NCBI RefSeq assembly: GCF_007747655.1
Contig: NZ_CP036274.1
Coordinates: 5,828,001-5,892,000, forward strand
Length of the DNA: 64,000 bases
Direction of reading: 5' to 3'
DNA from: Anatilimnocola aggregata
Lineage (GTDB): Bacteria > Planctomycetota > Planctomycetia > Pirellulales > Pirellulaceae
Shown here: one piece after another, positions 14,087-22,761 of the stretch
Numbering within the stretch: the first letter of the stretch is position 1
Layout of the letters: each line of letters begins with the position of its first letter
The notes under the pieces: generated by a model
Seen by the model: the letters and a program-made list of their open reading frames with translations, nothing else
What the model was told of the DNA's origin: nothing
The model's database searches: none
Made by a program: the position numbers and the translations under genes

Positions 14087-15904
14087 TCAGCTTCCTTGCC
14101 ACCACAGTTTCCGAAACTTCGGCTGACCGCCCGCCCAGCTTTTGCTGCCGAGCAATTTGCCGCTCTTGTCGTAATACGCCCGCAAACTGAGAAGATCGAC
14201 ATTCTTCCATGACGACAGAGCCTCACCGTCGATGGTCTTAAAATCCCCCGGTGCCAAGATGACGTTTTGGGAATCCGTGCCACCATTGAGCTTCACGACC
14301 GCCACAAACTCCTGTGACTTGCCACGGTAAAAGCGGAAGAAGTTCTCGGTCAGCACGATCACCAGTTCGTTCGGCTTCTCGGCCTGCACTTCAAGGGCGA
14401 GCCGCTGTCCCGTTTGCCCCTGCCACTTTGGATCGGTCAGCTTGCGAGTCGAGAATTCCCAATGATGGGGATTGCCAGCCTCCAACAAGTACCAGTCCTG
14501 CCAGCCGTGAGATAAGTCTTCAATCACCGGGCTGGGTTTGTCGGTCGCTTTCACGTTGGCTTGCTGGAGGTCTTTCGGGGCAAAGGTGTGCAACATCGAA
14601 CTGATCGTAAACTTCTCAGTCGGACGGGCGAAGGGTTCGGCTTCGGTCTTCTTCAGCGAGTAGGCGACGTTGGCGAAAGCAAAAAGTGGTTGATCGACGC
14701 TCAGGATCGGCAGCTTCGCCGTCCAGGTGTCGCCCGACTTCTTCGTTTCCGCTGATCGCCAAAACCTTGCTTGAGGATCGGGATCGACAGAATAGTAGAT
14801 GTGAACCTCTGCCACTGGCGGCGACGAATCGGGCGTGACCTGCAATTCGGGAACGTGACCGTCGGTGGCAAGGACCAGCTTCGAGTCGGGCGTCTTTGGG
14901 AAGATAAAGCTCCCCTTGAGATACTCATCAAACCAGAGCGGCCTCGTCACAGCGAACTCAGGCGTGAACCGATGATTCATGTGCGGAGTGAACGAATACC
15001 GGACGTTCTTGTGCGGGATCAACTCGCCGGTGCGGTAAGTGTCGTCCATGATCCCGTGAAAGTCGTTCGTCGCTCCCAGCCAAAGCAGTGGTGCGGTGAT
15101 GTGCGGTGCATACGATTCAAACCCGATGGTTACATCGAACAGTTTCACATCGCCGTTGGGCGTCTGCTTTCGCTGTTCCGGTAAGAGAGGCCACGGTTGG
15201 GTGCGGAAGCCCGAACCGCCCACTGACGGTGCGGCGACTTTCACTCGGCTATCCGTCCCAGCGACATAGATGGTCAGGTTGCCGCCCATCGAATGCCCGT
15301 ACACACCGAGTTTGTCAGGATCAACTTCCGCTTGCTGTTCAAGAAACGTCAATCCACGTCTGGCCCCCAGCGTCAGCAAATACCAGTTGTTGTTGCGAGG
15401 CGACTCGAAGGAATCGAGGTACTTCTCGCCCGGCTTGAGGTTGAAATATCCCGGTACGTTCTGCTGCGTCGGATCGACGGCTCCCCAATCAGTGTTCGGA
15501 TCGCCTGCCTTTACTTCTTCCATCTCTCGCCCGCCCCAATTGATCGAGAGGCAGGCGTAGCCCCGTCTGGCATAGAACTCGACTTCTTTGAGAGAAGCCC
15601 GTTGGCCTCCACCGTGAACTTGCAGCAGGCCGGGCAACTTCTTCGCTCCCTTGGGGAAGGCAAAAAATGCCGCCATGCGAGCCGGTTTACCCTTGAATGC
15701 GCCGATGTGATAAATGACGTAGCGATAGACGATGCCGTCCTTCTCCCACTCCCGCACCACTTTGGCATCGAGTTCGTCTTTCCGGGGATCGAAGTCGGCA
15801 AAGAGTTCTTTGACCGTGGATGGAGCCTTCGGCTCATCGGCGGCGAAAGCTATGAATGGGACGAGGGCGGCGAAGAGGACAGCGATCCAGTAACGATTCA
15901 TCAT
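14087..15904 (-). CDS. secreted alpha/beta hydrolase (esterase/dienelactone-hydrolase type)
   Basis: A 605-residue exported protein. The first 22 residues are a signal peptide ending FIAFAADEP. An alpha/beta hydrolase domain follows, with the oxyanion-type HGGGQ near residue 97, the nucleophile elbow GHSMGG around 203-208 (Ser 205), a candidate acid in GATNDFHG (Asp 281) and a candidate His in PHMNHRF near 308-311. The C-terminal 300 residues are beta-rich. ATG 15904 has GGAG six bases upstream. The substrate is unknown; acetyl-xylan esterase-like activity is one option. Its signal sequence is nearly a copy of that of the protease gene upstream. Confidence 0.75.
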   Translation of the reverse strand: MMNRYWIAVLFAALVPFIAFAADEPKAPSTVKELFADFDPRKDELDAKVVREWEKDGIVYRYVIYHIGAFKGKPARMAAFFAFPKGAKKLPGLLQVHGGGQRASLKEVEFYARRGYACLSINWGGREMEEVKAGDPNTDWGAVDPTQQNVPGYFNLKPGEKYLDSFESPRNNNWYLLTLGARRGLTFLEQQAEVDPDKLGVYGHSMGGNLTIYVAGTDSRVKVAAPSVGGSGFRTQPWPLLPEQRKQTPNGDVKLFDVTIGFESYAPHITAPLLWLGATNDFHGIMDDTYRTGELIPHKNVRYSFTPHMNHRFTPEFAVTRPLWFDEYLKGSFIFPKTPDSKLVLATDGHVPELQVTPDSSPPVAEVHIYYSVDPDPQARFWRSAETKKSGDTWTAKLPILSVDQPLFAFANVAYSLKKTEAEPFARPTEKFTISSMLHTFAPKDLQQANVKATDKPSPVIEDLSHGWQDWYLLEAGNPHHWEFSTRKLTDPKWQGQTGQRLALEVQAEKPNELVIVLTENFFRFYRGKSQEFVAVVKLNGGTDSQNVILAPGDFKTIDGEALSSWKNVDLLSLRAYYDKSGKLLGSKSWAGGQPKFRKLWWQGS

Positions 15905-15992
15905 GGAGTCTCCGTTTGCGGCTCCGACTGTTTTTGGTGACGGGCCAGAGCGTAGGTGCCTCTTTGCTTGGCAACCCAATCCCTAGAATCGC

Positions 15993-16796
15993 TTACTTGA
16001 GGAGATCGACTGTCTCTTTGATAAACGATGCGTGAACTACAATTGCGAGTCCAAGCCGATGTCGGAGTTTGGTCGTGCCATAAATCATCTTGGCCTCTTC
16101 ATCCAAGAACTGTTGGCCCGACACCAATCCCAAGATGAGCCGAGCATCGTCGCCGGGATTCCTTACGCCAGGACGAGCCAGATACACCGGCCCACCGCTG
16201 TCCCCCTCGAAGGTGTTCATGCTCAAAAAGAAGGTCTTGTTTTTCGCCGTTGGCAACAGGGGGAAACTGGCGATAGGGCCATCTCGAAGGAGAGGAAAGC
16301 CTGCCTTGCTCCCTTCCTCTCGATGCGGATAACCGAGACAGGCAAGCCTGTCGCCTGGATGAATCTTGTGCTTCCGCAACTGGTCGTCCGTCGCAACAAG
16401 CTCGGTCCCAAGTTGCGGAAGATCGGCGTTCTTTGGCGGTACTACCCAGATAACAGCGACATCTTCGGTTGGATGCTTCGTCCAGACTGGCTTGCCGTCT
16501 TTGCGGATGATGAGTTTCATGGGTTCTTTGGTGTATTCACCCTCGGCTTGCTTGCTGCGAAACACAACCGTTGTCTCGTCACCCGGAGTATTGTCGAGGA
16601 CGTGTGCCGCTGTGACGAGGAGATACTTATCGCCCTTCGTTAGAATGAATCCCGTGCCTGTGGATTTGTCGTGGCCTATCTTTACCGTTGCTCGCATCAA
16701 CTGTGAATTCAAGTCTTCGTCTTGCGGCTCGTCGGCGGCGAAAGCCATGATCGGGGTGAAGCCAGCGATGATGAAAGCTATCCAGAAACGACTCAT
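15993..16796 (-). CDS. secreted trypsin-like serine protease
   Basis: A 267-residue exported chymotrypsin-fold protease. The signal peptide is residues 1-21 (ending IMAFAA). The catalytic triad is visible: His 65 in VTAAHVL, Asp 112 in TEDVAVI and Ser 200 in FEGDSGGPVY. No PDZ domain follows, so it is unlike DegP. The start ATG at 16796 overlaps the stop of a 51-residue gene (ATGA), which suggests translational coupling. The downstream hydrolase at 14087-15904 shares the same type of leader and may be in one operon (88-base gap). Confidence 0.8.
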   Translation of the reverse strand: MSRFWIAFIIAGFTPIMAFAADEPQDEDLNSQLMRATVKIGHDKSTGTGFILTKGDKYLLVTAAHVLDNTPGDETTVVFRSKQAEGEYTKEPMKLIIRKDGKPVWTKHPTEDVAVIWVVPPKNADLPQLGTELVATDDQLRKHKIHPGDRLACLGYPHREEGSKAGFPLLRDGPIASFPLLPTAKNKTFFLSMNTFEGDSGGPVYLARPGVRNPGDDARLILGLVSGQQFLDEEAKMIYGTTKLRHRLGLAIVVHASFIKETVDLLK

Positions 16797-16948
16797 CGTA
16801 TTCCCCCGGCAATTCGACTTGTCAGAAATCCCATCAACCCCTCAGCATCATCGGTGCCGAGGCTCTTCGGTGAACTTGCCGAGCAATCGGCGGCGGTCAA
16901 CTTGATGGGGAGTTTTTCACCTGGGCGAATGTGCTTTTTCGTGTGCAT
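16793..16948 (-). CDS. 51-residue protein coupled to the serine protease
   Basis: A short gene with an excellent ribosome binding site: GGAGG five bases before ATG 16948. Its stop overlaps the protease start by four bases. The N-terminal part (KKHIRPGEKLPIKLTAADC) has the look of a conserved planctomycete hypothetical protein whose usual form is longer. The remainder (SSPKSLGTDDAEGLMGFLTS) seems unrelated, so this may be a truncated or frameshifted version that now serves as a leader gene. Function unknown. Confidence 0.5.
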   Translation of the reverse strand: MHTKKHIRPGEKLPIKLTAADCSASSPKSLGTDDAEGLMGFLTSRIAGGIR

Positions 16949-16980
16949 TTGTGCCTCCGTGCATTGCATAGGAAAAACGA

Positions 16981-17100
16981 TCAACGCTTGTTGCCAATAA
17001 GGTACAAGTGCGAATCCGTTCGGTAAATCAGTTCGTTGCCTGAGATCGCCGGTGTAGGCGTGCGGGGAAACGAGTCTTTCAACGAGCCTCTCGCCCCGAA
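16981..17100 (-). pseudogene. 3' remnant of a PQQ-like beta-propeller gene
   Basis: The last 39 codons before the stop at 16981 read as the end of a PQQ-repeat (WD-like beta-propeller) protein: RTPTPAISGNELIYRTDSHLYLIG. In that family this block (TPAI.G..LYIRT..HLYCIG) is the closing blade. Upstream the frame loses all similarity and is crossed by a plus-strand small gene. This is therefore a leftover 3' fragment and not an expressed gene. Confidence 0.65.
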
Positions 17101-17233
17101 TATGCTAGCAGGCCGGTAAAGAATTGTGGCGAAAGAAGGTCTTGGTGAAGGATGAGGGGAGTCCTGCCGAAAGGAGAAGTAGCTCATCCAGTTCACCCTT
17201 GATAGCATCGTACCCATCCCAAGAGAGATCGGC

Positions 17234-17383
17234 ATGGAATCGCCAGACAAGAATGAGTTAGTAGTTCCAGCCAACACGGCACAATTGCTCGAAGAACTCG
17301 AACAACTCACGAAGCGAATCCACATCAGCAAAGAGCATGACCTCGACCGAGGCAAGCAAGGTTCGGTCGTCAACGATAAATAA
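17234..17383 (+). CDS. possible small protein, 49 residues
   Basis: A short plus-strand frame with AGAGAG about seven bases before ATG 17234. It encodes a charged, probably helical peptide (NTAQLLEELEQLTKRIHISK). Codon use and composition look protein-like, but no family is recognised. It sits alone between two decayed gene fragments. Confidence 0.4.
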   Translation: MESPDKNELVVPANTAQLLEELEQLTKRIHISKEHDLDRGKQGSVVNDK

Positions 17384-17445
17384 TGGGCCGTTTGTATCGC
17401 TTGCGAATAACGACAAAGCGCTGCTCGCTATTCCGGCACTCGGCT

Positions 17446-17485
17446 ACAGGCCGTGTTCATTCTGTGGGCACACGAAGCTGAGCCG
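17446..17485 (+). pseudogene. 3' remnant of a DoxX-like gene
   Basis: About 40 bases here (starting ACAGGCCGTGTTCATTCTGT) repeat the 3' end of the intact DoxX-like gene at 22689-22735, with an 8-base deletion (GTACTGGC) and a few substitutions. It is a second example of a fragment matching a gene in the 21.5-22.8 kb block. Confidence 0.6.
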
Positions 17486-17514
17486 GTACGAACCGAGTCA
17501 GGGCAATCCCTGAT

Positions 17515-17982
17515 TTACGGCATCTCGAACTGATGCGATTGGGGACGCAAGGTCAACACTGGACAGGGAGCCGTGCGAACCACATTCTCAGCGACGCTGC
17601 CCATGATCACATGAGACAAACCGGTGCGTCCGTGAGTGGACAGCACAATTAGGTCAATGTCGTGCTGACGTGCGTAGCGAACTATCTCAACTTTTGGTGA
17701 TCCCTCTGACACGGTTCGGATTACCCTTCGGCCAGCCGACCACTTTGGATCAAGAAGACTGGCTATGGACGTTTCCGCAGCAGCCCTCGATTCGTGAATG
17801 TAGTTCGGAAGGGCGAGTCCCATTCCAAAGGCAGGCGTTGAATCGGTGTGGATTTCTAACGTGTGCAGAAGATGCAGTTCGGCATCGAACTTTGCCGCCA
17901 GTTCACACGCATATTCCGTTGCGGGGGCTGAAAGAGTGCTGAAGTCGGTGGGCAGAAGTATTTTCTGGATTCTGATTGGCAT
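17515..17982 (-). CDS. universal stress protein (UspA family)
   Basis: A 155-residue single-domain Usp. It starts with RIQKILLPTDFS, the first strand and Asp of the fold. It ends with the nucleotide-binding signature THGRTGLSHVIMGSVAENVV (G-x2-G-x9-G-S/A pattern, about residues 117-136) and PCPVLTLRP. Usp proteins of this type bind ATP and act in stress and energy-limitation responses. ATG 17982 follows GGAAAA; the longer frame upstream overlaps recD2 on another reading and is rejected. Confidence 0.9.
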   Translation of the reverse strand: MPIRIQKILLPTDFSTLSAPATEYACELAAKFDAELHLLHTLEIHTDSTPAFGMGLALPNYIHESRAAAETSIASLLDPKWSAGRRVIRTVSEGSPKVEIVRYARQHDIDLIVLSTHGRTGLSHVIMGSVAENVVRTAPCPVLTLRPQSHQFEMP

Positions 17983-18029
17983 GATGTTTTTCCGTTCATT
18001 TGCGAGGACATTGCACGACGCCTTGTATT

Positions 18030-20195
18030 CTACCCGATCTCTTGCAATCTCTTCCTCAACGCAGTGTATCTTTGTCCGGTATCCGCTCGACGCACGGCCA
18101 TGTTCAGGGCCTTCTTTGATCCCACCAGCACGACGAGCTTCTTGCCTCTGGTAACCGCCGTGTAGAGCAGGTTGCGTTGCAACATCAGGTAGTGCTGCGT
18201 GTGGAGTGGAATCACGATGCACGGGAACTCCGAACCCTGGCTCTTGTGAATCGACAGCACGTAAGCCAAAGCCAGTTCGTCGAGATCGCCGAAATCGTAC
18301 TCGACGAGCCGCCCCTCAAAGTTGATCGTCATTACCTGCTCGATGCGGTTGATCTGCTCGATGATTCCCAAATCGCCGTTGAATACATCCCGGTCATAGT
18401 TGTTGACGGTTTGAATTACACGGTCCCCGATACGAAACGTCCAGCCAAACCGCTGCACTTCGGGTCCGCCGTCGCCCGGATTGATCGCCTTTTGCAGCAC
18501 TTGGTTGAGGTTCCTGGCTCCCAAAACAGACCGATTCATGGGCGTCAGGACTTGGATGTCGGATTTCGGGTCGAAGCCAAAGCGAGCAGGGATTCGTTCT
18601 TTGACAAGCCGCACCAGCGTATCTTGAATGCCTTCAGGTTCATTCGATTCGATGAAATAGAAGTCGGTGAGTTCTTCGGACTTGGACGGATTCGGCATCT
18701 GCCCGTGGTTGATGGCGTAGGCGGCGGTGATGATTCGGCTTTCACTTGCTTGCCGGAAAATCTCGGTAAGTCGCACAATAGGAACCACGTTCGATGAAAT
18801 CAGATCAGCCAGCACAGAACCAGGGCCAACCGAGGGAAGCTGGTCCACGTCACCTACAAGGATCACGCAGGCTTCGCTAGGAATGGCCCGCAAGACTTGG
18901 TGACCGAGAACGACATCGACCATCGACGTTTCATCCAGCACGAACAGGTCACCGGTCAGTAGGTGTTGTGCGTTGCGTTTGAACTCGCCGGTGGCGGGGT
19001 CAAACTCAAGCAGCCGGTGAACCGTCTTGGCAGTGCGGCCAGTAGTCTCCGCCAACCGCTTGGCTGCCCGACCCGTAGGCGCTGCCAGCACGCATTTCAG
19101 TTCCTTGGCGGCAAAGATTTCGAGGATGCTGCGAACGAGCGTCGTCTTGCCAACACCGGGACCGCCCGTGATGACGAGCAGCTTTTGCTGACATGCTTGC
19201 CGAATCGCTTCTTTCTGCGCTGCTGCTAGTTGAATGCTCAACCGCTGTTCAACCCAGGCGATTGCCTTCTCGACATCAAAGCGTGGCAGCGGATGTGGTG
19301 TGGCCGAAGCAATTCGATGAACCGACTGAGCCAGTCCGACTTCGGCCCGGTAGAGACCGGCGAGGTATAGCCACGGCTCGCCCTCAACAGGTTCCCGAAT
19401 CACGCTTCCGTCTTGGACCACGCTCCGCACGGCATCTGAAATGATCTTCTGCTCGATTTCGACGAGCTTGTTTGCATGTTCCATCACCCCCGGCTCTGGA
19501 TAACCACAATGCCCCTGACTCGCCAAGTCTTGCAGCGTGTATCGCACCGCAGCCTTAGCTCGGTACGGGCTGTTGCGGTCGATGCCGAGAGTGGCTGCCA
19601 ATTCATCGGCGGTCTTGAAGCCAATCCCACGGATGTCGTTGGCCAGTTGGTATGGGTTCTCTTTGATTTTGGCAATGGACTCGTGGCCGTAGGTTCGGTA
19701 GATGCGGACTGCTCGGCCTGACGTGATCCCATGCTCGGTCAGAAACAAGGTGATTTTGCGAACTTCTTTCTGCTCATCCCAGCTTTTGCGGATTCGCTTG
19801 AGCCGTTCTGCACCAATGCCTTTCACATGGAGTAGAAAATCGGGGGCCTGCTCGAAGATTTCCAGCGTCCGCTCCTTGTAGATCGAAACGATCTTGGCGG
19901 CGATCTTCGGCCCAATGCTGCGAATGGCTCCCGATGCGAGGTATTTTTCGATGCCCTCGGCAGACGCCGGGTGAGTTGTTTTCAGTTCGTCGGCTTTGAA
20001 CTGCTGCCCATGCTCTCGGTCGATCACCCAATGACCGGTTGCCTCGAAATGCTCGCCCGCAGTTACGGACATCGTGCTGCCAACGACAGAAACAAGATCG
20101 TCACGTCCCTTGACCTTCACCCGCAGCACCGCAAACCCATTGTCTGGGTTGTGGAAGGTGACTCGTTCGATAATTCCTTTCAGCGTTTCGGGCAT
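18030..20195 (-). CDS. recD2: RecD2-type ATP-dependent DNA helicase
   Basis: A 721-residue SF1 helicase of the RecD2 family, the RecD-like form found without RecBC. It has an N-terminal OB-like domain (1-75) and helix-hairpin-helix segments (GIEKYLASGAIRSIGPKIAA, 81-100; HVKGIGAERLKRI). Walker A is GGPGVGKTT (344-352) and Walker B is LDETSMVD (419-426). The C-terminal 2B-type motif is VLSIHKSQGSEFP near 655. The known activity is 5'-3' DNA unwinding in repair and replication. The length is typical. A hypothetical gene lies 39 bases upstream in the same direction. Confidence 0.93.
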   Translation of the reverse strand: MPETLKGIIERVTFHNPDNGFAVLRVKVKGRDDLVSVVGSTMSVTAGEHFEATGHWVIDREHGQQFKADELKTTHPASAEGIEKYLASGAIRSIGPKIAAKIVSIYKERTLEIFEQAPDFLLHVKGIGAERLKRIRKSWDEQKEVRKITLFLTEHGITSGRAVRIYRTYGHESIAKIKENPYQLANDIRGIGFKTADELAATLGIDRNSPYRAKAAVRYTLQDLASQGHCGYPEPGVMEHANKLVEIEQKIISDAVRSVVQDGSVIREPVEGEPWLYLAGLYRAEVGLAQSVHRIASATPHPLPRFDVEKAIAWVEQRLSIQLAAAQKEAIRQACQQKLLVITGGPGVGKTTLVRSILEIFAAKELKCVLAAPTGRAAKRLAETTGRTAKTVHRLLEFDPATGEFKRNAQHLLTGDLFVLDETSMVDVVLGHQVLRAIPSEACVILVGDVDQLPSVGPGSVLADLISSNVVPIVRLTEIFRQASESRIITAAYAINHGQMPNPSKSEELTDFYFIESNEPEGIQDTLVRLVKERIPARFGFDPKSDIQVLTPMNRSVLGARNLNQVLQKAINPGDGGPEVQRFGWTFRIGDRVIQTVNNYDRDVFNGDLGIIEQINRIEQVMTINFEGRLVEYDFGDLDELALAYVLSIHKSQGSEFPCIVIPLHTQHYLMLQRNLLYTAVTRGKKLVVLVGSKKALNMAVRRADTGQRYTALRKRLQEIG

Positions 20196-20234
20196 GATGA
20201 GATAGTCGTCAATCCGGTCGCAGTCGATGCCGCA

Positions 20235-20786
20235 TCAATCTGGCTGGGAGCCAAGCCACTGCGCTAATTCTTTCAAATCAGCGGCATTCATCCCCGTGAT
20301 TAGCTCGTGCCGGTGGATGCCGTGAACAGCGAGAATGTGATCCTGATGAAACACGATCTCGCCACCTTGGTTCAGTTCGTGGAGTCGAGTCTCGTACAAC
20401 GGATTGTCTACGATACCCCTGAAGAAATCTCCCGCTCGCTCGATGATCCGCACCCAGAAGTCTTCACCCCAGCCCCGTGATGGAACATTCTGAATCGGCA
20501 GCGGAAGCAATGTCGCCGGATGTTCGTGACTCAGAATCGGCTTGGTGATCTCCCCGTTGCAGGTCGGGCAGGTGCATTTCTCTGGAGCATCTTCATGCAC
20601 GGAAAAACGGGGCGAGTCGATCCGCAGTTCGACGAACTGCCCGATGTCAATGTGCTTCTTCAAGACCGGGTGCGGTATCTGGAATCGCTTGCCGTTTTCG
20701 GCGTGCATGGCGACTCCATCGACTAACTCATAGCCATTGGCGAGTCGCTGTTCATCGAATACTTGTTGCAGGGCTTGCCGAGTCAT
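20235..20786 (-). CDS. hypothetical protein with CxC-PxC cysteine cluster
   Basis: A 183-residue soluble protein of unknown family. It has KCTCPTCNGE (about residues 71-80), which could bind a metal, an aromatic segment GWGEDFWVRII (106-116) and a His-rich stretch HQDHILAVHGIHRHE (147-161). It lies 39 bases upstream of recD2 in the same orientation and could be co-transcribed. ATG 20786 is the only good start. No function can be assigned. Confidence 0.6.
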   Translation of the reverse strand: MTRQALQQVFDEQRLANGYELVDGVAMHAENGKRFQIPHPVLKKHIDIGQFVELRIDSPRFSVHEDAPEKCTCPTCNGEITKPILSHEHPATLLPLPIQNVPSRGWGEDFWVRIIERAGDFFRGIVDNPLYETRLHELNQGGEIVFHQDHILAVHGIHRHELITGMNAADLKELAQWLGSQPD

Positions 20787-20888
20787 TAGCGTTCCTACTT
20801 CTCCCGCTCAAACGTCACCAGGATAGCCACCAGTCGGCATCGAGGTGTTCTTCATCATTCACTTACTATCCCCTGCTTCAGAGAACGT

Positions 20889-21470
20889 CTACTTTCGGTG
20901 TTTGCAATATCCCTTTGATTCTTCGACGGGAGATTTGTTCTCCAAATCAATGTCGTTGAAACTGCTTTTCTTGCCCCACCCGAAGATTTTCTCGAACAGC
21001 GGCAACAGCCGGTTGTTCTGAAGACCTTTCTGAAAATAGACCTCGTGTTCCTTCTCCTTCATTCCCATTTCGTACAACACGTCGTCGTGTTCGGTGATCC
21101 CAACTTCGTTGAAATAGCGCATCATTATGAAATACTCGCAGACGTTTCCGCTTTCCAATCGTCCTGCGAAGTAGTACGGCATGAACCAGCCAATGACGTA
21201 ACAACTCGCCGAGATGATCCTGCCGATGATGTGATATTTGATTTCGTAGTACCGTGATGGCAAAATTTCGTGTCGCCCCATGATGGACAGAACTGTCTCT
21301 CGGTGTTGCCACTCGTCCAATTCGATTTGCTTGATCGCCACTTTCTCGCCTGGGTTCTTCACCGAACCGGCGTGGCCGATGTACGCAAATGCCGCTGCTT
21401 TCTCGGCTGAATAAGCCAATTGAAGGAGCCTCACGAGTTTTGGATGCTCAATCTTGACTGACTCGTTCAC
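20889..21470 (-). CDS. ferritin-like diiron protein (COQ7/demethoxyubiquinone hydroxylase type)
   Basis: A 193-residue helical protein with carboxylate/histidine patterns typical of diiron ferritin-like enzymes: SAEKAAAFAYIGH (first Glu helix), IELDEWQHRE (Glu-x3-His, second helix), YFNEVGITEHDD and KEKEHEVYF. A hydrophobic stretch in the middle (IISASCYVIGWFMPYYFAG) suggests membrane association. GTG 21470 with GGAG eight bases ahead is preferred over GTG 21497. The Coq7-type role in quinone hydroxylation is one reading; a general diiron oxidase is another. Confidence 0.65.
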   Translation of the reverse strand: MNESVKIEHPKLVRLLQLAYSAEKAAAFAYIGHAGSVKNPGEKVAIKQIELDEWQHRETVLSIMGRHEILPSRYYEIKYHIIGRIISASCYVIGWFMPYYFAGRLESGNVCEYFIMMRYFNEVGITEHDDVLYEMGMKEKEHEVYFQKGLQNNRLLPLFEKIFGWGKKSSFNDIDLENKSPVEESKGYCKHRK

Positions 21471-21537
21471 CGTGCAAGCTCCATCACTTCCCGGCACAGG
21501 TACTCTGCGTAGTAACCGACAATGGGCATGGCGTCAT

Positions 21538-21837
21538 TCAGCCCCCATGCACCTTGGCGACGATCTTATCCATTTCGGCGGCGGTGAAAGCCCGGCAGGT
21601 GGTTGTATGGACGTTGCCCATCGCTCCGAGATGCAGAATGGCGGCGGTCGCCGTTTCATCATCCGGGGCTTCCAAGATCAGAAGGCCGTCGTGTTCGCCC
21701 AACGTCCAGTAGATGTCCTTGACCTTCGCACCGAGCTTCTTCGCCTCGGCCTTAAAGATCGCCGCCCGCTTGGTCGTGTGGTCAATGTCCTTGATGCCCT
21801 GCTGCGAGAACTTAATGTTCGTGATGAAAGTTGCCAT
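21538..21837 (-). CDS. GYD domain protein
   Basis: A 99-residue single-domain protein of the GYD family (MATFITNIKFSQQGIKDI, then DIYWTLGEHDGLLILEAPDD, then GNVHTTTCRAF). The family is small, ferredoxin-like in expected fold, and of unknown function. ATG 21837 follows AGGAC about 12 bases upstream; the frame above it has no gene character. A decayed copy of its 3' end lies at 13317-13480. Confidence 0.85.
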   Translation of the reverse strand: MATFITNIKFSQQGIKDIDHTTKRAAIFKAEAKKLGAKVKDIYWTLGEHDGLLILEAPDDETATAAILHLGAMGNVHTTTCRAFTAAEMDKIVAKVHGG

Positions 21838-22058
21838 CTGTTGGGTGCGTCCTGTGCTTCGGGAAAGAATCGCCGCAAACGCCGTGATTCTATCGGGTTC
21901 AGCACTGGGCCGGTAGAATCGTCCGCTAGTCGCCTTAACCTGCGAAGGAAAACCATCTCTTGAAGATGATCGCAGCCTCAGGCTTACGGGTTTCGCCTGT
22001 TTCAATGACAGGCTAGGCTACCCGTGCCTCAAACGAGCGAACATCAAAGGATGACAAC

Positions 22059-22349
22059 GTGGCGAAGAAGAACATGAACGGTCGGAAACCAAGCGGAATG
22101 GCGGGGATCGCAGTTACCGAAGACTCGACTGATCCAAGTCAGGCCCCCGAAGTGATGACGAGCGCAGCACCCACACCCGAAAAGAGTCCCGCACGTCCCA
22201 AGGTCAAAGCGAAAGAAGAACAGCCGTCCAACGGCAATGTCGGAATCGGCGACATTCGTAAGGCGGCGGCATTTGCCAACTCGGTCGGTGGACTGGAGAA
22301 GGCCATCGCCCTACTCCAAATCCTGAAAGTGGCGAAAGAAGTGCAGTAG
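22059..22349 (+). CDS. hypothetical protein, 96 residues
   Basis: Not recognised. It starts at GTG 22059, five bases after AAAGGATG. The first 65 residues are Pro/Ala/Lys-rich and probably disordered; residues 66-96 form a helix (IRKAAAFANSVGGLEKAIAL). The same kind of C-terminal helix (AANxVGGLxxA) occurs in many planctomycete small proteins. It lies four bases before the DoxX-like gene and is the first of a three-gene plus-strand operon. Confidence 0.6.
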   Translation: MAKKNMNGRKPSGMAGIAVTEDSTDPSQAPEVMTSAAPTPEKSPARPKVKAKEEQPSNGNVGIGDIRKAAAFANSVGGLEKAIALLQILKVAKEVQ

Positions 22350-22353
22350 TCGA

Positions 22354-22761
22354 ATGACCACTGAGAATTGGATGTACGGAATTAAGGCGGCGTCCAAGTA
22401 TCTGCTAGCGATCTTGATGATCGGTGTTGGCACGTTGCATTTCGTGCAGCCCGAATTCTTCGTCAAGATCATGCCGCCGTACCTGCCTTGGCATCTGGAA
22501 CTGGTCTACCTCAGCGGCGTTTTTGAAGCTGCATTAGGATTGGCACTTCTCGTTCCACGAACTTCACGGCTGGCGGCATGGGGGATTATCGCTCTGTTGA
22601 TCGCCGTCTTTCCCGCAAACATCTATCTCTACCAGCATCAGGAATTGCTTCCCGCCTCGCCGATGGTTCACTTTCTTCGATTGCCGCTCCAGGCCGTGTT
22701 CATTTTGTGGGCGTACTGGCACACGAAGCCGAGTCTTGAAGAGAAGAGCGAGAGTCGATGA
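22354..22761 (+). CDS. DoxX-like membrane protein
   Basis: A 135-residue protein with four membrane segments and DoxX-like features: YLLAILMIGVGTLHFVQPEFF at the start, then LSGVFEAALGLALLVP, ALLIAVFPANIYLY and LQAVFILWAYWH. The family function is poorly known; some members act with oxidases. The gap to the gene before is four bases, and it overlaps the following gene by four bases (ATGA). A 3' fragment of a second copy lies at 17446-17485. Confidence 0.8.
   Translation: MTTENWMYGIKAASKYLLAILMIGVGTLHFVQPEFFVKIMPPYLPWHLELVYLSGVFEAALGLALLVPRTSRLAAWGIIALLIAVFPANIYLYQHQELLPASPMVHFLRLPLQAVFILWAYWHTKPSLEEKSESR

Noticed and set aside
16981-17373. 130-residue minus-strand frame as a full gene
   Set aside because: Only the last 39 codons look like a PQQ propeller end; the first 90 are Ser/Arg-rich and antisense to a small plus-strand frame.
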